This document shows, in pieces, positions 46,203 to 56,932 of a DNA stretch of 64,000 nucleotides. Within the stretch, counting starts at the first letter, position 1. Each line of letters begins with the position of its first letter. Below the pieces are notes generated by a model that saw nothing but the letters and a program-made list of their open reading frames with translations, made no database searches and was not told where the DNA came from. This DNA comes from Aeromicrobium chenweiae (GTDB lineage Bacteria > Actinomycetota > Actinomycetes > Propionibacteriales > Nocardioidaceae). The position numbers and the translations under genes were made by a program. Location: positions 3,224,001 through 3,288,000 of the forward strand of contig NZ_CP026952.1 in NCBI RefSeq assembly GCF_003065605.1, given 5' to 3'.

Positions 46203-47674
46203 CCCGGCTGCTGATCCGATCAGGCAAGGATCCGTTCACCCCGGTGGTCGCGGAGTCGACGTTGACGCAGGACGTCTTCAACAGCAACAGCGGCAACTAC
46301 CTCTTCCAGCACTCGGTGTGGAAGGCGTTGTCGACCGACTCCGCCGAGCTCGTCTCCAACGGCACCCTGTCCGAGCGGGTCGTCCCGCAGCGCGGCGACG
46401 CCCAGCGGATCGACGACGAGTTCGACCACTTCGTCGTGCCGATGGCCAACGCGTTCCGCGCCGACTTCGAGCCGCGCCTCTCTCGCCTGGCCGACCTCGT
46501 CGAGCAGCTGTCGATCCCCGTCACCGTCGTCGGCATCGGCGCGCAGGCTGCGCACGGCCAGGGCATCGAGTCGCTCGCCCCCGTGTCCGCCACGGTCAAG
46601 CGCTTCGTGGGCGCCGTCCTGGACCGCTCGGCGTCGATCGGCGTGCGGGGCGAGTTCACCAAGGCGTACCTGCTGAGCCTCGGCTTCCCCGACGACGCGG
46701 TCGACGTGATCGGTTGCCCCTCGCTGTTCCTGCACGGCCCGGACTTCCGCGTGGACAAGCGCGTCGACGCGATCACGCCGGACAGCCGGCTGGCCCTCAA
46801 CCTGACGCCCGAGGTGCGCGGCATCGGGGCGTTCGCGACCGCCCAGGCCGAGCGCCACCCGCACCTCACGTACATCGGCCAGGACGCCAACGACCTGCGC
46901 CTGCTGCTGTGGGGCACGCCGTTCCCGCACGTCCACGACCCGCTCGTGCCGGTGCACCTCGAGCACCCGATCTACCAGCAGGACCGCATGAGGCTGTTCC
47001 TGGACACGTGGACCTGGTACGACTTCATGGCCACCCAGGACTTCGCGTACGGGACCCGGTTCCACGGCAACGTCGCGGCGCTCCTCGGCGGCACCCCGGC
47101 GCTGCTGCTGGCCCACGACTCCCGCACGTTGGAGCTCGCGGAGTACCACCGGATGCCCTACACGCTCATGCCGGAGCTCTCGGCGGACCTGCGGGCCGAG
47201 GACCTCTACGCGTCCACCGACCTCACCGAGTTCAACGCCGCGATGCCCGAGGGATTCGCGCGGTACACCGCCTTCCTCGAGCGGAACGGGCTGGAGCACA
47301 TCTGGACGCCGGGCAACGGCCGCGGTGACTTCGACGAGCGCCTGGCCGCCGCGACGTTCCCGCCGCCGGTGCACCCGCTCATCGCGTCGGACGGGCACGA
47401 GATCGCGTCGCGCCTGCGGTGGCTCCGTGAGGGCATGGTGCTCGACATCACCCGGCACCCGCAGGCGTACCAGCTGCCGTTCGAGCACCCGCCGTGGAGC
47501 GGCGCCGGCAGCCGGCACGCCCGCATCCAGGCCGAGACCGCGGAGAAGATCACGGCGCAGAAGGGCCAGATCGACGAGCTGTACGCCCGGCTGGAGCGGC
47601 TCGAGCGCAGCTCGCCTCGTGGGCTCGGCCGCCGGGTGGCGCACCGCGTCAAGGGCTGGTTCCGGCGGTCATGA
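46199..47674 (+). CDS. Polysaccharide pyruvyl transferase-like protein
   Basis: 491-residue protein whose central part matches the CsaB-type pyruvyl transferase fold: [44 protein letters not shown], and the diagnostic C-terminal block [35 protein letters not shown]. Such enzymes put ketal-pyruvyl groups on wall polymers. The last 55 residues form a predicted coiled coil ([20 protein letters not shown]) and a basic amphipathic end ([15 protein letters not shown]) that could touch the membrane. It is coupled to midA and nuoD by ATGA overlaps on both sides, although its likely role is unlike theirs. Confidence 0.78.
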   Translation: MTRLLIRSGKDPFTPVVAESTLTQDVFNSNSGNYLFQHSVWKALSTDSAELVSNGTLSERVVPQRGDAQRIDDEFDHFVVPMANAFRADFEPRLSRLADLVEQLSIPVTVVGIGAQAAHGQGIESLAPVSATVKRFVGAVLDRSASIGVRGEFTKAYLLSLGFPDDAVDVIGCPSLFLHGPDFRVDKRVDAITPDSRLALNLTPEVRGIGAFATAQAERHPHLTYIGQDANDLRLLLWGTPFPHVHDPLVPVHLEHPIYQQDRMRLFLDTWTWYDFMATQDFAYGTRFHGNVAALLGGTPALLLAHDSRTLELAEYHRMPYTLMPELSADLRAEDLYASTDLTEFNAAMPEGFARYTAFLERNGLEHIWTPGNGRGDFDERLAAATFPPPVHPLIASDGHEIASRLRWLREGMVLDITRHPQAYQLPFEHPPWSGAGSRHARIQAETAEKITAQKGQIDELYARLERLERSSPRGLGRRVAHRVKGWFRRS

Positions 47675-48813
47675 CCGAGGTCACCGCGAGCGTCGGGACC
47701 GGGTTCGCCACGACCGACATGGTGCTCAACATCGGGCCCCAGCACCCCGCGACGCACGGAGTGCTCCGGCTGCGGCTGACGCTCGACGGCGAACGGGTCA
47801 AGGCCTGCGAGCCGATCGTCGGCTACATGCACCGCGGCACGGAGAAGCTGTTCGAGGTCCGCGACTACCGGCAGATCATCGTGCTGGCCAACCGGCACGA
47901 CTGGCTCAGCGCGTTCTCCAGCGAGCTGGGCGTCGTGCTGGCGGTCGAGGACATGCTGGGCATGGAGGTGCCCGAGCGGGCCACCTGGATCCGCACGCTG
48001 CTGGCCGAGCTCAACCGGGTGCTCAACCACCTGATGTTCCTCGGCTCCTACCCGCTGGAGCTCGGGGCGATCACGCCGATCTTCTACGCGTTCCGGGAGC
48101 GCGAGACCATCCAGGAGGTCATGGAAGAGGTCTCCGGCGGCCGGATGCACTACATGTTCAACCGGGTCGGCGGCCTCAAGGAGGACCTGCCCGCGGGATG
48201 GGCCGGGCGGGCGTCCGCGGCGATCGCCACCGTCCGCACGCGGCTGCAGGAGCTCGAGGACCTGATCTTCGGCAACGAGATCTTCCGGGCGCGCACGGTC
48301 GGCGTCGGCGTGCTGTCGCCAGGGCTCGTGGAGGCGTACGGGGTCTCCGGGCCGATCGCGCGTGCGTCCGGGCTCGACATGGACCTGCGCCGCGACGAGC
48401 CCTACCTCGCGTACGGGGAGCTGCAGGACGTCCTGCGGGTGCCGGTGCGCACCGAGGGCGACTGCCACGCGCGGTTCGCGGTGCTGCTGGAGCAGACCAA
48501 GATCTCCCTCGACCTGGCCGACGCGTGCCTGGCCCGGCTGGCCGAGCTGGCGCCGGGGTCGGTCAACGTACGGCTGCCCAAGATCCTCAAGGCGCCGGAG
48601 GGCTCCACGTACGTCTGGACCGAGAACCCGCTCGGCCTGAACGGCTACTACCTGGTGTCCCGGGGCGAGAAGACGCCGTGGCGCCTCAAGCTGCGCACCG
48701 CGTCGTTCAACAACGTCGCCGTGCTGCCCGAGATCGTCTCAGGAGCAGTCGTCGCCGACCTCGTCGCGATCCTCGGCTCGATGTTCTTCGTCGTCGGCGA
48801 CATCGACAAGTAG
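47671..48813 (+). CDS. nuoD: NADH-quinone oxidoreductase subunit D (NuoD), apparently not in a nuo operon
   Basis: 380-residue protein of the 49-kDa/[NiFe]-hydrogenase large-subunit family: [68 protein letters not shown], SPLxR-type blocks and a C-terminus [11 protein letters not shown]. It forms part of the quinone site of complex I. No other nuo gene is in the window, so this may be a second NuoD, as streptomycetes are reported to have. Arg55 in HRGTEK corresponds to the arginine methylated in human NDUFS2 (Arg85 of the mature chain). Confidence 0.9.
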   Translation: MTEVTASVGTGFATTDMVLNIGPQHPATHGVLRLRLTLDGERVKACEPIVGYMHRGTEKLFEVRDYRQIIVLANRHDWLSAFSSELGVVLAVEDMLGMEVPERATWIRTLLAELNRVLNHLMFLGSYPLELGAITPIFYAFRERETIQEVMEEVSGGRMHYMFNRVGGLKEDLPAGWAGRASAAIATVRTRLQELEDLIFGNEIFRARTVGVGVLSPGLVEAYGVSGPIARASGLDMDLRRDEPYLAYGELQDVLRVPVRTEGDCHARFAVLLEQTKISLDLADACLARLAELAPGSVNVRLPKILKAPEGSTYVWTENPLGLNGYYLVSRGEKTPWRLKLRTASFNNVAVLPEIVSGAVVADLVAILGSMFFVVGDIDK

Positions 48814-48831
48814 CCCCCCCCCGGTTGACGG

Positions 48832-48917
48832 ATTCCCACGGTACCGTGGGAATTTGTCACTCCCCGCGTGTTGTGACCCGAGGTAGGTGACGAAACCCCA
48901 CGGTACCGTGGGAAACC
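48832..48917. repeat. Bipartite palindromic intergenic element, copy 2, with an extra palindrome
   Basis: A perfect 22-bp palindrome (48832-48853, core TTCCCACGGTACCGTGGGAA) is followed directly by the element also found at 965-1029: GTCACTCCCCGCGTG (from 48856), a weaker partner ending GGTGAC, GAAAC, then CCCACGGTACCGTGGG (48897-48912) and AAACCG. The leading palindrome repeats the trailing one, so this copy has the palindrome on both sides. It lies between nuoD and the DUF885 gene. Confidence 0.85.
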
Positions 48918-48978
48918 GTCCACCCCGGAAAACCGGCATCCGCGGAAGCCGTCGCCGGGCAGAGCGGCGCGGGGGTCG

Positions 48979-48984
48979 TAGGGT
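48979..48984 (+). promoter_or_regulatory. -10 element (TAGGGT) of the DUF885 gene
   Basis: TAGGGT ends 7 bases before the ATG at 48992. No ribosome binding site is visible. Confidence 0.5.
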
Positions 48985-48991
48985 CGGAACC

Positions 48992-50653
48992 ATGACCGAC
49001 CAGCGCATCCCGACGCCCATGGACGACCTCGCGGAGGAGTGGCTCGACACGCTCCTGACGCTCGAGCCGGAGCTGCACATCCACCTCGGCCGGCCGGGTC
49101 ACGAGTCCGAGTACGCGGACCGCTCCCCCGACGGGGTCGCCGCCTACGCGGACGCCGCCCGCGCCGCCCTGGCCCGCGTGCGCGCCACCGCGGTCGAGGA
49201 CGACACGGACGCGATCACGCGGGCCGAGCTGATCCGCACCCTCGAGCTGGACGTGGAGAAGATCGAGGCCGGCTTCTGGCAGCGCGACCTCAACGTGATC
49301 GCCTCCCCCAGCCAGGACTTCCGCGACATCTTCGACCTCATGGGCACCGAGACCGAGGACGACTGGTCGCACGTGGCCCGGCGGATGCAGAACGTCCCGG
49401 CCGCGATGTCCGGGTATCTCGCATCGCTGCGCATCGGCATCGCCGCGGGCAACGTCCCGGCCATCCGCCAGGTGCGCGAGGTCGCCGCCCAGGCCCGCAA
49501 GCAGGTGGGGCCCGACAGCTTCTTCGCTGCGCTCGCCGCGCGGGCGGACGTCCCGGCGTCCCTCAAGGCCGATCTCGACGCCGGCGCCCGGGCCGCCTCC
49601 GAGGCGTACGGGACGATGGTCGAGTTCCTCGAGAACGACCTGGCCCCGGTGGCGCCCGAGCAGGACGCCGTGGGTCGTGAGCACTACGCGCTGGCCTCGC
49701 GGGCGTTCGTCGGCGCCGCGATCGACCTCGACGAGACCTACGAGTGGGGCATCGACGAGCTGCGCCGCATGGTCGAGGAGCAGGAGCGCATCGCCGGCGA
49801 GATCGTCCCCGGCGGTGGCGTCGCGGACGCGATCGCGCACCTGGAGAACGACCCCGCGCGCAAGCTCCACGGGACCGAGGCGCTGCAGGCCTGGATGCAG
49901 GAGACCAGCGACCGGGCGGTCGCCGACCTCGGCCGGACCCACTTCGACATTCCCGAGCCGATGCGCCGGCTGGAGTGCATGATCGCGCCCACCGAGGAGG
50001 GCGGCATCTACTACACGCCCCCGAGCGAGGACTTCCAGCGCGCGGGACGCATGTGGTGGAGCGTGCCCGAGGGCATCACCGAGTTCGACACCTGGCGCGA
50101 GCTCACGACGGTCTATCACGAGGGCGTCCCGGGCCACCACCTCCAGTGCGGCCTCGCGGTGCACAACAGCGCCCAGCTCAACGGCTGGCGCCGGTTCAGC
50201 TGGAACTCCGGGCACGGCGAGGGGTGGGCGCTGTACGCCGAGCGCCTCATGGCCGAGCTCGGCTACCTCGACGACCCGGCCGACCGGCTCGGCATGCTCG
50301 ACGGCCAGCGCATGCGCGCGGCACGGGTGGTGCTGGACATCGGGGTCCACCTGCAGAAGCCGAAGCCCGACGGCACCGGCACGTGGACGGGCGAGGACGC
50401 GTTCTCGTTCATGGCCCAGCACGTCAACATGAACGACTCGTTCGTCCGCTTCGAGGTCAACCGCTACCTCGGCTGGCCCGGGCAGGCGCCGTCGTACAAG
50501 GTCGGGCAGCGGATGTGGGAGCAGCTGCGTGACGAGTGGGTCGCGGCCCACGGCGCCGATCCGCAGTCCGGCGGGCTCAAGGAGTTCCACCGCCAGGCGC
50601 TCGCGGTCGGCAGCATCGGCCTCGGCACCCTGCGCTCGGCCCTCCTCCCCTAG
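48992..50653 (+). CDS. DUF885 family protein, probable zinc metallopeptidase
   Basis: 553-residue soluble protein of the DUF885 family. A zinc site is suggested by TVYHEGVPGHHLQ near residue 376 (HExxxGH type) and the downstream SGHGEGWALYAERLMAELGYL, in which Glu would be the third ligand. There is no signal peptide, so it is probably cytoplasmic. The substrate is unknown. The in-frame codons upstream of the chosen ATG run through the palindromic repeat. It ends at the 21-bp repeat array. Confidence 0.85.
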   Translation: MTDQRIPTPMDDLAEEWLDTLLTLEPELHIHLGRPGHESEYADRSPDGVAAYADAARAALARVRATAVEDDTDAITRAELIRTLELDVEKIEAGFWQRDLNVIASPSQDFRDIFDLMGTETEDDWSHVARRMQNVPAAMSGYLASLRIGIAAGNVPAIRQVREVAAQARKQVGPDSFFAALAARADVPASLKADLDAGARAASEAYGTMVEFLENDLAPVAPEQDAVGREHYALASRAFVGAAIDLDETYEWGIDELRRMVEEQERIAGEIVPGGGVADAIAHLENDPARKLHGTEALQAWMQETSDRAVADLGRTHFDIPEPMRRLECMIAPTEEGGIYYTPPSEDFQRAGRMWWSVPEGITEFDTWRELTTVYHEGVPGHHLQCGLAVHNSAQLNGWRRFSWNSGHGEGWALYAERLMAELGYLDDPADRLGMLDGQRMRAARVVLDIGVHLQKPKPDGTGTWTGEDAFSFMAQHVNMNDSFVRFEVNRYLGWPGQAPSYKVGQRMWEQLRDEWVAAHGADPQSGGLKEFHRQALAVGSIGLGTLRSALLP

Positions 50654-50662
50654 CCCCACTCC

Positions 50663-50863
50663 CGCTGACGGGAGACTCCCGCCTGCTGAGGGGAGAGTTG
50701 CGCCCGGCGACGGGAGACTTGCGCGCGGTGAGGGGAGACTCCCGCCCGCTGACGGGAGAGTTGCGCGCGGTGACGGGAGAGTTAAAGCCTCCCCTCGGCG
50801 GACCGAAGCCTCCCCTCGGCGGACCGAAGGCTCCCCTCAGCGCGCGGGAGTCTCCCCTCAGCG
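50663..50863. repeat. Array of ten 21-bp units, six direct then four inverted
   Basis: Six units of 21 bp (50663-50683, 50684-50704, 50705-50725, 50726-50746, 50747-50767 and 50768-50788, the last degenerate) share the core TGASGGGAGASTY. From about 50788 the same core continues in the opposite orientation (CTCCCCTCRGCG) in four more units ending at 50800, 50821, 50842 and 50863. The array fills the gap between the convergent DUF885 and DUF3180 genes. I see no gene in it. Confidence 0.9.
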
Positions 50864-50873
50864 TGGGGGGGGG

Positions 50874-51386
50874 TCAGGCGGGGGTGGGGTCGGGGCGGCC
50901 CTTGCCGCCCTTGCCGCCCGAGCCGTCGCCGTCCTCGTCGTCGTCCTCGGGCAGGCGGCAGGCCCGCTCGAGCAGGAGCCCCGCGATCATCAGCAGCAGG
51001 CTCGCGCCGGCCGCGGCCAGCCCGCGGATGAACCGCTCCCGGCCCAGCATCGCGTCGAGGCTGTCGATGTACGCCAGCGCGAAGCCGCCGTAGTAGCCCG
51101 CGACGAGCGCTCCGACGATCGCCGAGGACTTCGCGAGCGACAGCATCTTGATGCCGTGGTCGGCGGTCATGCGTTCGTGCTTCTTGTGCAGGGTCTGCCA
51201 CGTGCTCCACGCGAACATGCCGACGACGACGGCGCCGGCGAGAAGCAGCAGCGGCGCGATCCACCCGAGGCGCGGCGGGGTGCCGTCGAGGCGGACGATC
51301 AGCGGTGGGGTCAGCCGCCCGCCGATCAGCCCGAGGCCGAGCAGCGCGACGATCAACAACACCGGTGTCGGTCGGGACATCCTCAT
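50874..51386 (-). CDS. DUF3180 membrane protein
   Basis: 170-residue protein with four hydrophobic segments (LLIVALLGLGLIGGRL, APLLLLAGAVVVGMF, AIVGALVAGYYGGFALAY, GLAAAGASLLLMIAGLLLE) and an acidic then Gly/Lys-rich tail. It sits next to folK as Rv3605c does in mycobacteria. No function is known. The ATG at MRMSRPTP could be replaced by the one two codons later. The 21-bp array starts 10 bases beyond its stop. Confidence 0.8.
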   Translation of the reverse strand: MRMSRPTPVLLIVALLGLGLIGGRLTPPLIVRLDGTPPRLGWIAPLLLLAGAVVVGMFAWSTWQTLHKKHERMTADHGIKMLSLAKSSAIVGALVAGYYGGFALAYIDSLDAMLGRERFIRGLAAAGASLLLMIAGLLLERACRLPEDDDEDGDGSGGKGGKGRPDPTPA

Positions 51387-51410
51387 GGCTGCACGATCAT
51401 CCCCGCGAGA

Positions 51411-51974
51411 TCAGAGAAGGATCTCGAGATCCTCGCGCTTGACGACGCCGCCCGTGTCGACGTCGGCGATCAGGTCGGCGACGAAGCCCTTGCCCGGGAT
51501 CTCACCCTCGGGGTCGATCTCGAGCCACGGCACCAGCACGAAGCCGCGCTCGTGGGCGCGGGGGTGCGGAAGGACGAGGTGCTCGTCGGACGCGATGCGG
51601 TCACCGACGACGATCACGTCGACGTCGAGGCTGCGCGGCGCTCCCGGCTCGGAGCGCTCACGGCCGAACGCGTCCTCGATCGCGAGTGCGCGGTCCAGCA
51701 GCGTGTGGACCGTCAGCGTCGTGTCGATCAGCACCACGGCGTTGAGGAACTTGCCGGAACCCTCGGGCGCACCGACCGGCTCGGTCTCGTACACCGACGA
51801 GATCGCGACGATCGTGACCTCCGGAGTGTCCTCCAGTGCGGACACGGCTCCCTGCAGCCGTTCGAGCCGACCACCCAGGTTGGATCCGATCGCCAGGACG
51901 GCCTGACGGATGGGGCGCATGCCACCAGTCATCGTGTCGGCGTCGAGGACGTACGGCGTGGGTGCTTCGGTCAC
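51411..51974 (-). CDS. folK: 2-amino-4-hydroxy-6-hydroxymethyldihydropteridine pyrophosphokinase
   Basis: Adds pyrophosphate to the pterin for folate synthesis. The 187-residue protein has AIGSNLGGRLERLQGA, YETEPVGAPEGSGKFLNAVV, AFGRERSEPGAPRSLDVDVI and LPHPRAHERGFVLVPW. There is a non-conserved N-terminal extension of about 20 residues. The GTG start overlaps the folB stop. A start at MRPIRQAVLAIGSN is also possible. Confidence 0.93.
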   Translation of the reverse strand: MTEAPTPYVLDADTMTGGMRPIRQAVLAIGSNLGGRLERLQGAVSALEDTPEVTIVAISSVYETEPVGAPEGSGKFLNAVVLIDTTLTVHTLLDRALAIEDAFGRERSEPGAPRSLDVDVIVVGDRIASDEHLVLPHPRAHERGFVLVPWLEIDPEGEIPGKGFVADLIADVDTGGVVKREDLEILL

Positions 51975-52348
51975 AGTTTGCTCCGCTCTATCGTGACGGC
52001 GACGTCTTGGAACGTCACCGCGATGGGCGCTTCGGGTTTGTGCACCGTCACGCTAGCCCATCGGACCGCTTCTTCGGCCAGGCACAAGTCCACCATACGG
52101 AGCGCGACCGTCTCGATCAGGTCGACGGGGTCGCTCACGATGGCGTCGTGTATCTGCTGCGCGAGGACGCCGTAGTGGACGGTCTTGGTCAGGTCGTGCT
52201 CGCGTGCTGCCGGGCCCAGGTCGAGGCCGAGGCTGACGTCCGCGATGAACGTCTGGCCGTTGCGCCGTTCGTCCTCGAACACCCCGTGGTGCCCGTGCGC
52301 GGCGATGCCGCGCAGGTCGATGCGGTCGAGTCCCTCGGGAATGGCCAT
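51971..52348 (-). CDS. folB: Dihydroneopterin aldolase
   Basis: Cuts dihydroneopterin to the hydroxymethylpterin used by FolK. 125 residues with the family core GIAAHGHHGVFEDERRNGQ, the Glu of DLIETVALRM and the catalytic-type Lys in VTVHKPEAPI. It begins directly next to the stop of the NTF2-like gene and is coupled to folK. Confidence 0.94.
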   Translation of the reverse strand: MAIPEGLDRIDLRGIAAHGHHGVFEDERRNGQTFIADVSLGLDLGPAAREHDLTKTVHYGVLAQQIHDAIVSDPVDLIETVALRMVDLCLAEEAVRWASVTVHKPEAPIAVTFQDVAVTIERSKL

Positions 52349-52795
52349 TCAGCGGTCCTCCGTGCCCAGGTCGGCGATCGGGGAGGCGTGGCGGGACCAG
52401 AACTTCCAGTCACCCGCCGTCCTGCCTCCTGACGGGTCACGGACCAAGATACTGGTGCACAGCGCCTTGCCTCCCGCGAAGGCGTCCGGGGACGACATCC
52501 CCTCGCCCGAGAGGATGTTCTCGGTGCAGACGATCACGGCCATGGTCGGCTCGTCGTCACCGAGGGGGAACGTCGTGACGTCGATGTCGGTGAGGAAGAA
52601 CTGGATGTAGCTGACGTTGGCCATCAGCACGGTCCACGACCGGAGCACCGCGCCCGTGCCCCGCAGCGGGACGGCCCCGGGATGGACGCAGGACACGCGC
52701 GGGTGGTCGACCCACAGCGTGGCCATGAGGTCGGCGTCGCCGGTCTCGACGGCGTCGTAGAAGGCCCGGTGGACGGCCAGCGCGGTCTCGCTCAT
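52349..52795 (-). CDS. NTF2-like (SnoaL-type) protein inside the folate operon
   Basis: 148-residue single cone-shaped domain: LAVHRAFYDAVETGDADLMATLWVDHPRVSCVHPG, SWTVLMANVSYIQFFLTDIDV, AVIVCTENIL and WKFWSRHASPI are typical of NTF2-like proteins. These bind small ligands or act as enzymes, and nothing here shows which. It is coupled to folP by an ATGA overlap and abuts folB without a gap, so it is an integral part of the operon. A pterin-related role is possible but unproven. Confidence 0.8.
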   Translation of the reverse strand: MSETALAVHRAFYDAVETGDADLMATLWVDHPRVSCVHPGAVPLRGTGAVLRSWTVLMANVSYIQFFLTDIDVTTFPLGDDEPTMAVIVCTENILSGEGMSSPDAFAGGKALCTSILVRDPSGGRTAGDWKFWSRHASPIADLGTEDR

Positions 52796-53628
52796 CGCCG
52801 TCCCTCCTGCCGCAGGCGGGCGGCGACGCGGACGGCGTCCGCGGACGGGGCCGGGTCGTGGACCCGGATGCACCACGCGCCGGCGGCCGCGGCCAGCGTG
52901 GTCACGGCGGCCGTGGCCGCGTCGCGACCGTCGACGGGCCGCAGCACGCCGTCGTCGGCCAGCAGCTCGCCGAGGAAGCGCTTGCGGCTCGCGGCGACCA
53001 GCACGGGGAAGCCCAGCTCGACGAACGCGTCGAGGTGCGCGAGGACGGTCCAGTTGTGCTCGCCGGTCTTGGAGAAGCCCAGGCCCGGGTCGATGACGAT
53101 GCGCGACGGGTCCACCCCGGCCGCGATCGCCCCGTCCACCTGCTGGCCCAGCTCGGCGCGGATGTCGGCGACGACGTCGTCGTAGTGCGTGTGCTGCTGC
53201 ATCACGGCGGAGTGCTCGCGCCAGTGCATGAGCACGATCGGCGCCTCGGTCTCGGCGGCCACCGAGCGCATGTCCGGGTCGGCACGACCACCCGACACGT
53301 CGTTGATGACCTGGGCGCCGGCCTCGAGCGACTGCCGGGCCACCGCGGCACGCATCGTGTCGACGGACACGACCACGCCCTCGGCGACGAGACCCCGGAT
53401 CACCGGAAGGACGCGGCGCAGCTCCTCGTCCTGGTCGATCCGCAGCGCACCCGGACGCGTGGACTCGCCGCCGACGTCGACCAGGTCCGCACCCTGCCTG
53501 ACGAGCTCCAGACCGTGCCGGATCGCGGTGTCGGCGTCCAGCCACCGGCCGCCGTCGGAGAACGAGTCCGGCGTGACGTTGACGACGCCCATGACGAGGC
53601 AACGGTCCTGGGGAAGGCCGGGCAGCAC
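52792..53628 (-). CDS. folP: Dihydropteroate synthase
   Basis: Joins hydroxymethylpterin pyrophosphate and p-aminobenzoate, the target of sulfonamides. About 278 residues: VMGVVNVTPDSFSDGGRW, LVDVGGESTRPGA, VSVDTMRAAVARQSLEAGAQVINDVSGG, IVIDPGLGFSKTGEHNW and VAASRKRFLGELL. I chose the GTG of VLPGLPQDRCLVMG, 8 bases after the folE stop, over an open frame that runs back into folE. No visible deviation in the core motifs suggests sulfonamide resistance. Confidence 0.94.
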   Translation of the reverse strand: MLPGLPQDRCLVMGVVNVTPDSFSDGGRWLDADTAIRHGLELVRQGADLVDVGGESTRPGALRIDQDEELRRVLPVIRGLVAEGVVVSVDTMRAAVARQSLEAGAQVINDVSGGRADPDMRSVAAETEAPIVLMHWREHSAVMQQHTHYDDVVADIRAELGQQVDGAIAAGVDPSRIVIDPGLGFSKTGEHNWTVLAHLDAFVELGFPVLVAASRKRFLGELLADDGVLRPVDGRDAATAAVTTLAAAAGAWCIRVHDPAPSADAVRVAARLRQEGRR

Positions 53629-53635
53629 AGCGGGC

Positions 53636-54198
53636 CTAGCGAGCCGTGATGAGGCCCATGGCCTCGGCGCGCGTCGCGGCGTCACGCAGCTGGCCGCGGA
53701 CGGCGCTGGTGACGGTCTTGGCTCCACCCTTGCGCACGCCACGCATGGCCATGCACAGGTGCTCGGCCTCGATGACGACGATGACGCCGCGCGGCTGCAG
53801 GGTGGACACGAGGGCCTCGGCGATCTGCGTCGTCAGGCGCTCCTGCACCTGCGGCCGGCGGGCGAACACGTCGACCAGCCGGGCGAGCTTGGACAGGCCC
53901 GTGACGTGGCCCGCCTCGGCCGGGATGTACCCCACGTGCGCCACCCCGAAGAACGGCACCAGGTGGTGCTCGCACATCGACCACATCTCGATGTCCTTGA
54001 CCAGCACCAGCTCGTCGTGACCGACCTCGAAGACGGCCGTGAGGACGTCCTCGGGGTCCTGGTCGAGGCCCGCCAGCAGCTCGACGTACGACTTCGCGAC
54101 GCGCCGGGGGGTGTCGCGCAGGCCCTCACGGTCGGGGTCCTCGCCGACCGCGTAGAGCAGCTCGCGCACCGCCGCCTCGGCGCGGGGCAGGTCAACCG

Positions 54199-54202
<4 letters not shown>
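53636..54202 (-). CDS. folE: GTP cyclohydrolase I
   Basis: First step of folate synthesis, GTP to dihydroneopterin triphosphate. 188 residues with zinc ligands in [20 protein letters not shown] and [12 protein letters not shown], and [23 protein letters not shown]. The GTG start overlaps the ftsH stop (GTGA), so ftsH and the folate genes are coupled as in mycobacteria. Confidence 0.96.
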
Positions 54203-56208
<2,006 letters not shown>

Positions 56209-56285
56209 GTACGGCGTGGAGCGGGTCCACTCCTCCTCATGTGCTGGTCGGTAGTCGAACGGTACACGGCACCGTCCCCTAGTTG

Positions 56286-56312
56286 AACGTACTCAAACCC
56301 CACAGACGTTCC
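56286..56312 (-). promoter_or_regulatory. Candidate alternative-sigma promoter of ftsH (GGAAC-N18-CGTT)
   Basis: Read on the minus strand, GGAAC (56312-56308) and CGTT (56289-56286) are 18 bases apart, the pattern of SigH/SigR/SigE-type stress promoters, about 75 bases before the ftsH start. The match is short and was found by eye. Confidence 0.35.
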
Positions 56313-56370
56313 CCAATTCAGTTCGCCCGGAGCGAAACTGCCGGTGCCGCCAGCGCGTCGGAGGTGTGTC

Positions 56371-56928
<558 letters not shown>

Positions 56929-56932
56929 AGGT

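Noticed and set aside
50663..50863. CRISPR array
   Set aside because: The period is 21 bp with no unique spacers, the orientation switches midway and no cas gene is near.
53636..53742. Longer FolP starting inside folE
   Set aside because: The upstream codons overlap folE and lack similarity. The GTG 8 bases after the folE stop gives the normal length.
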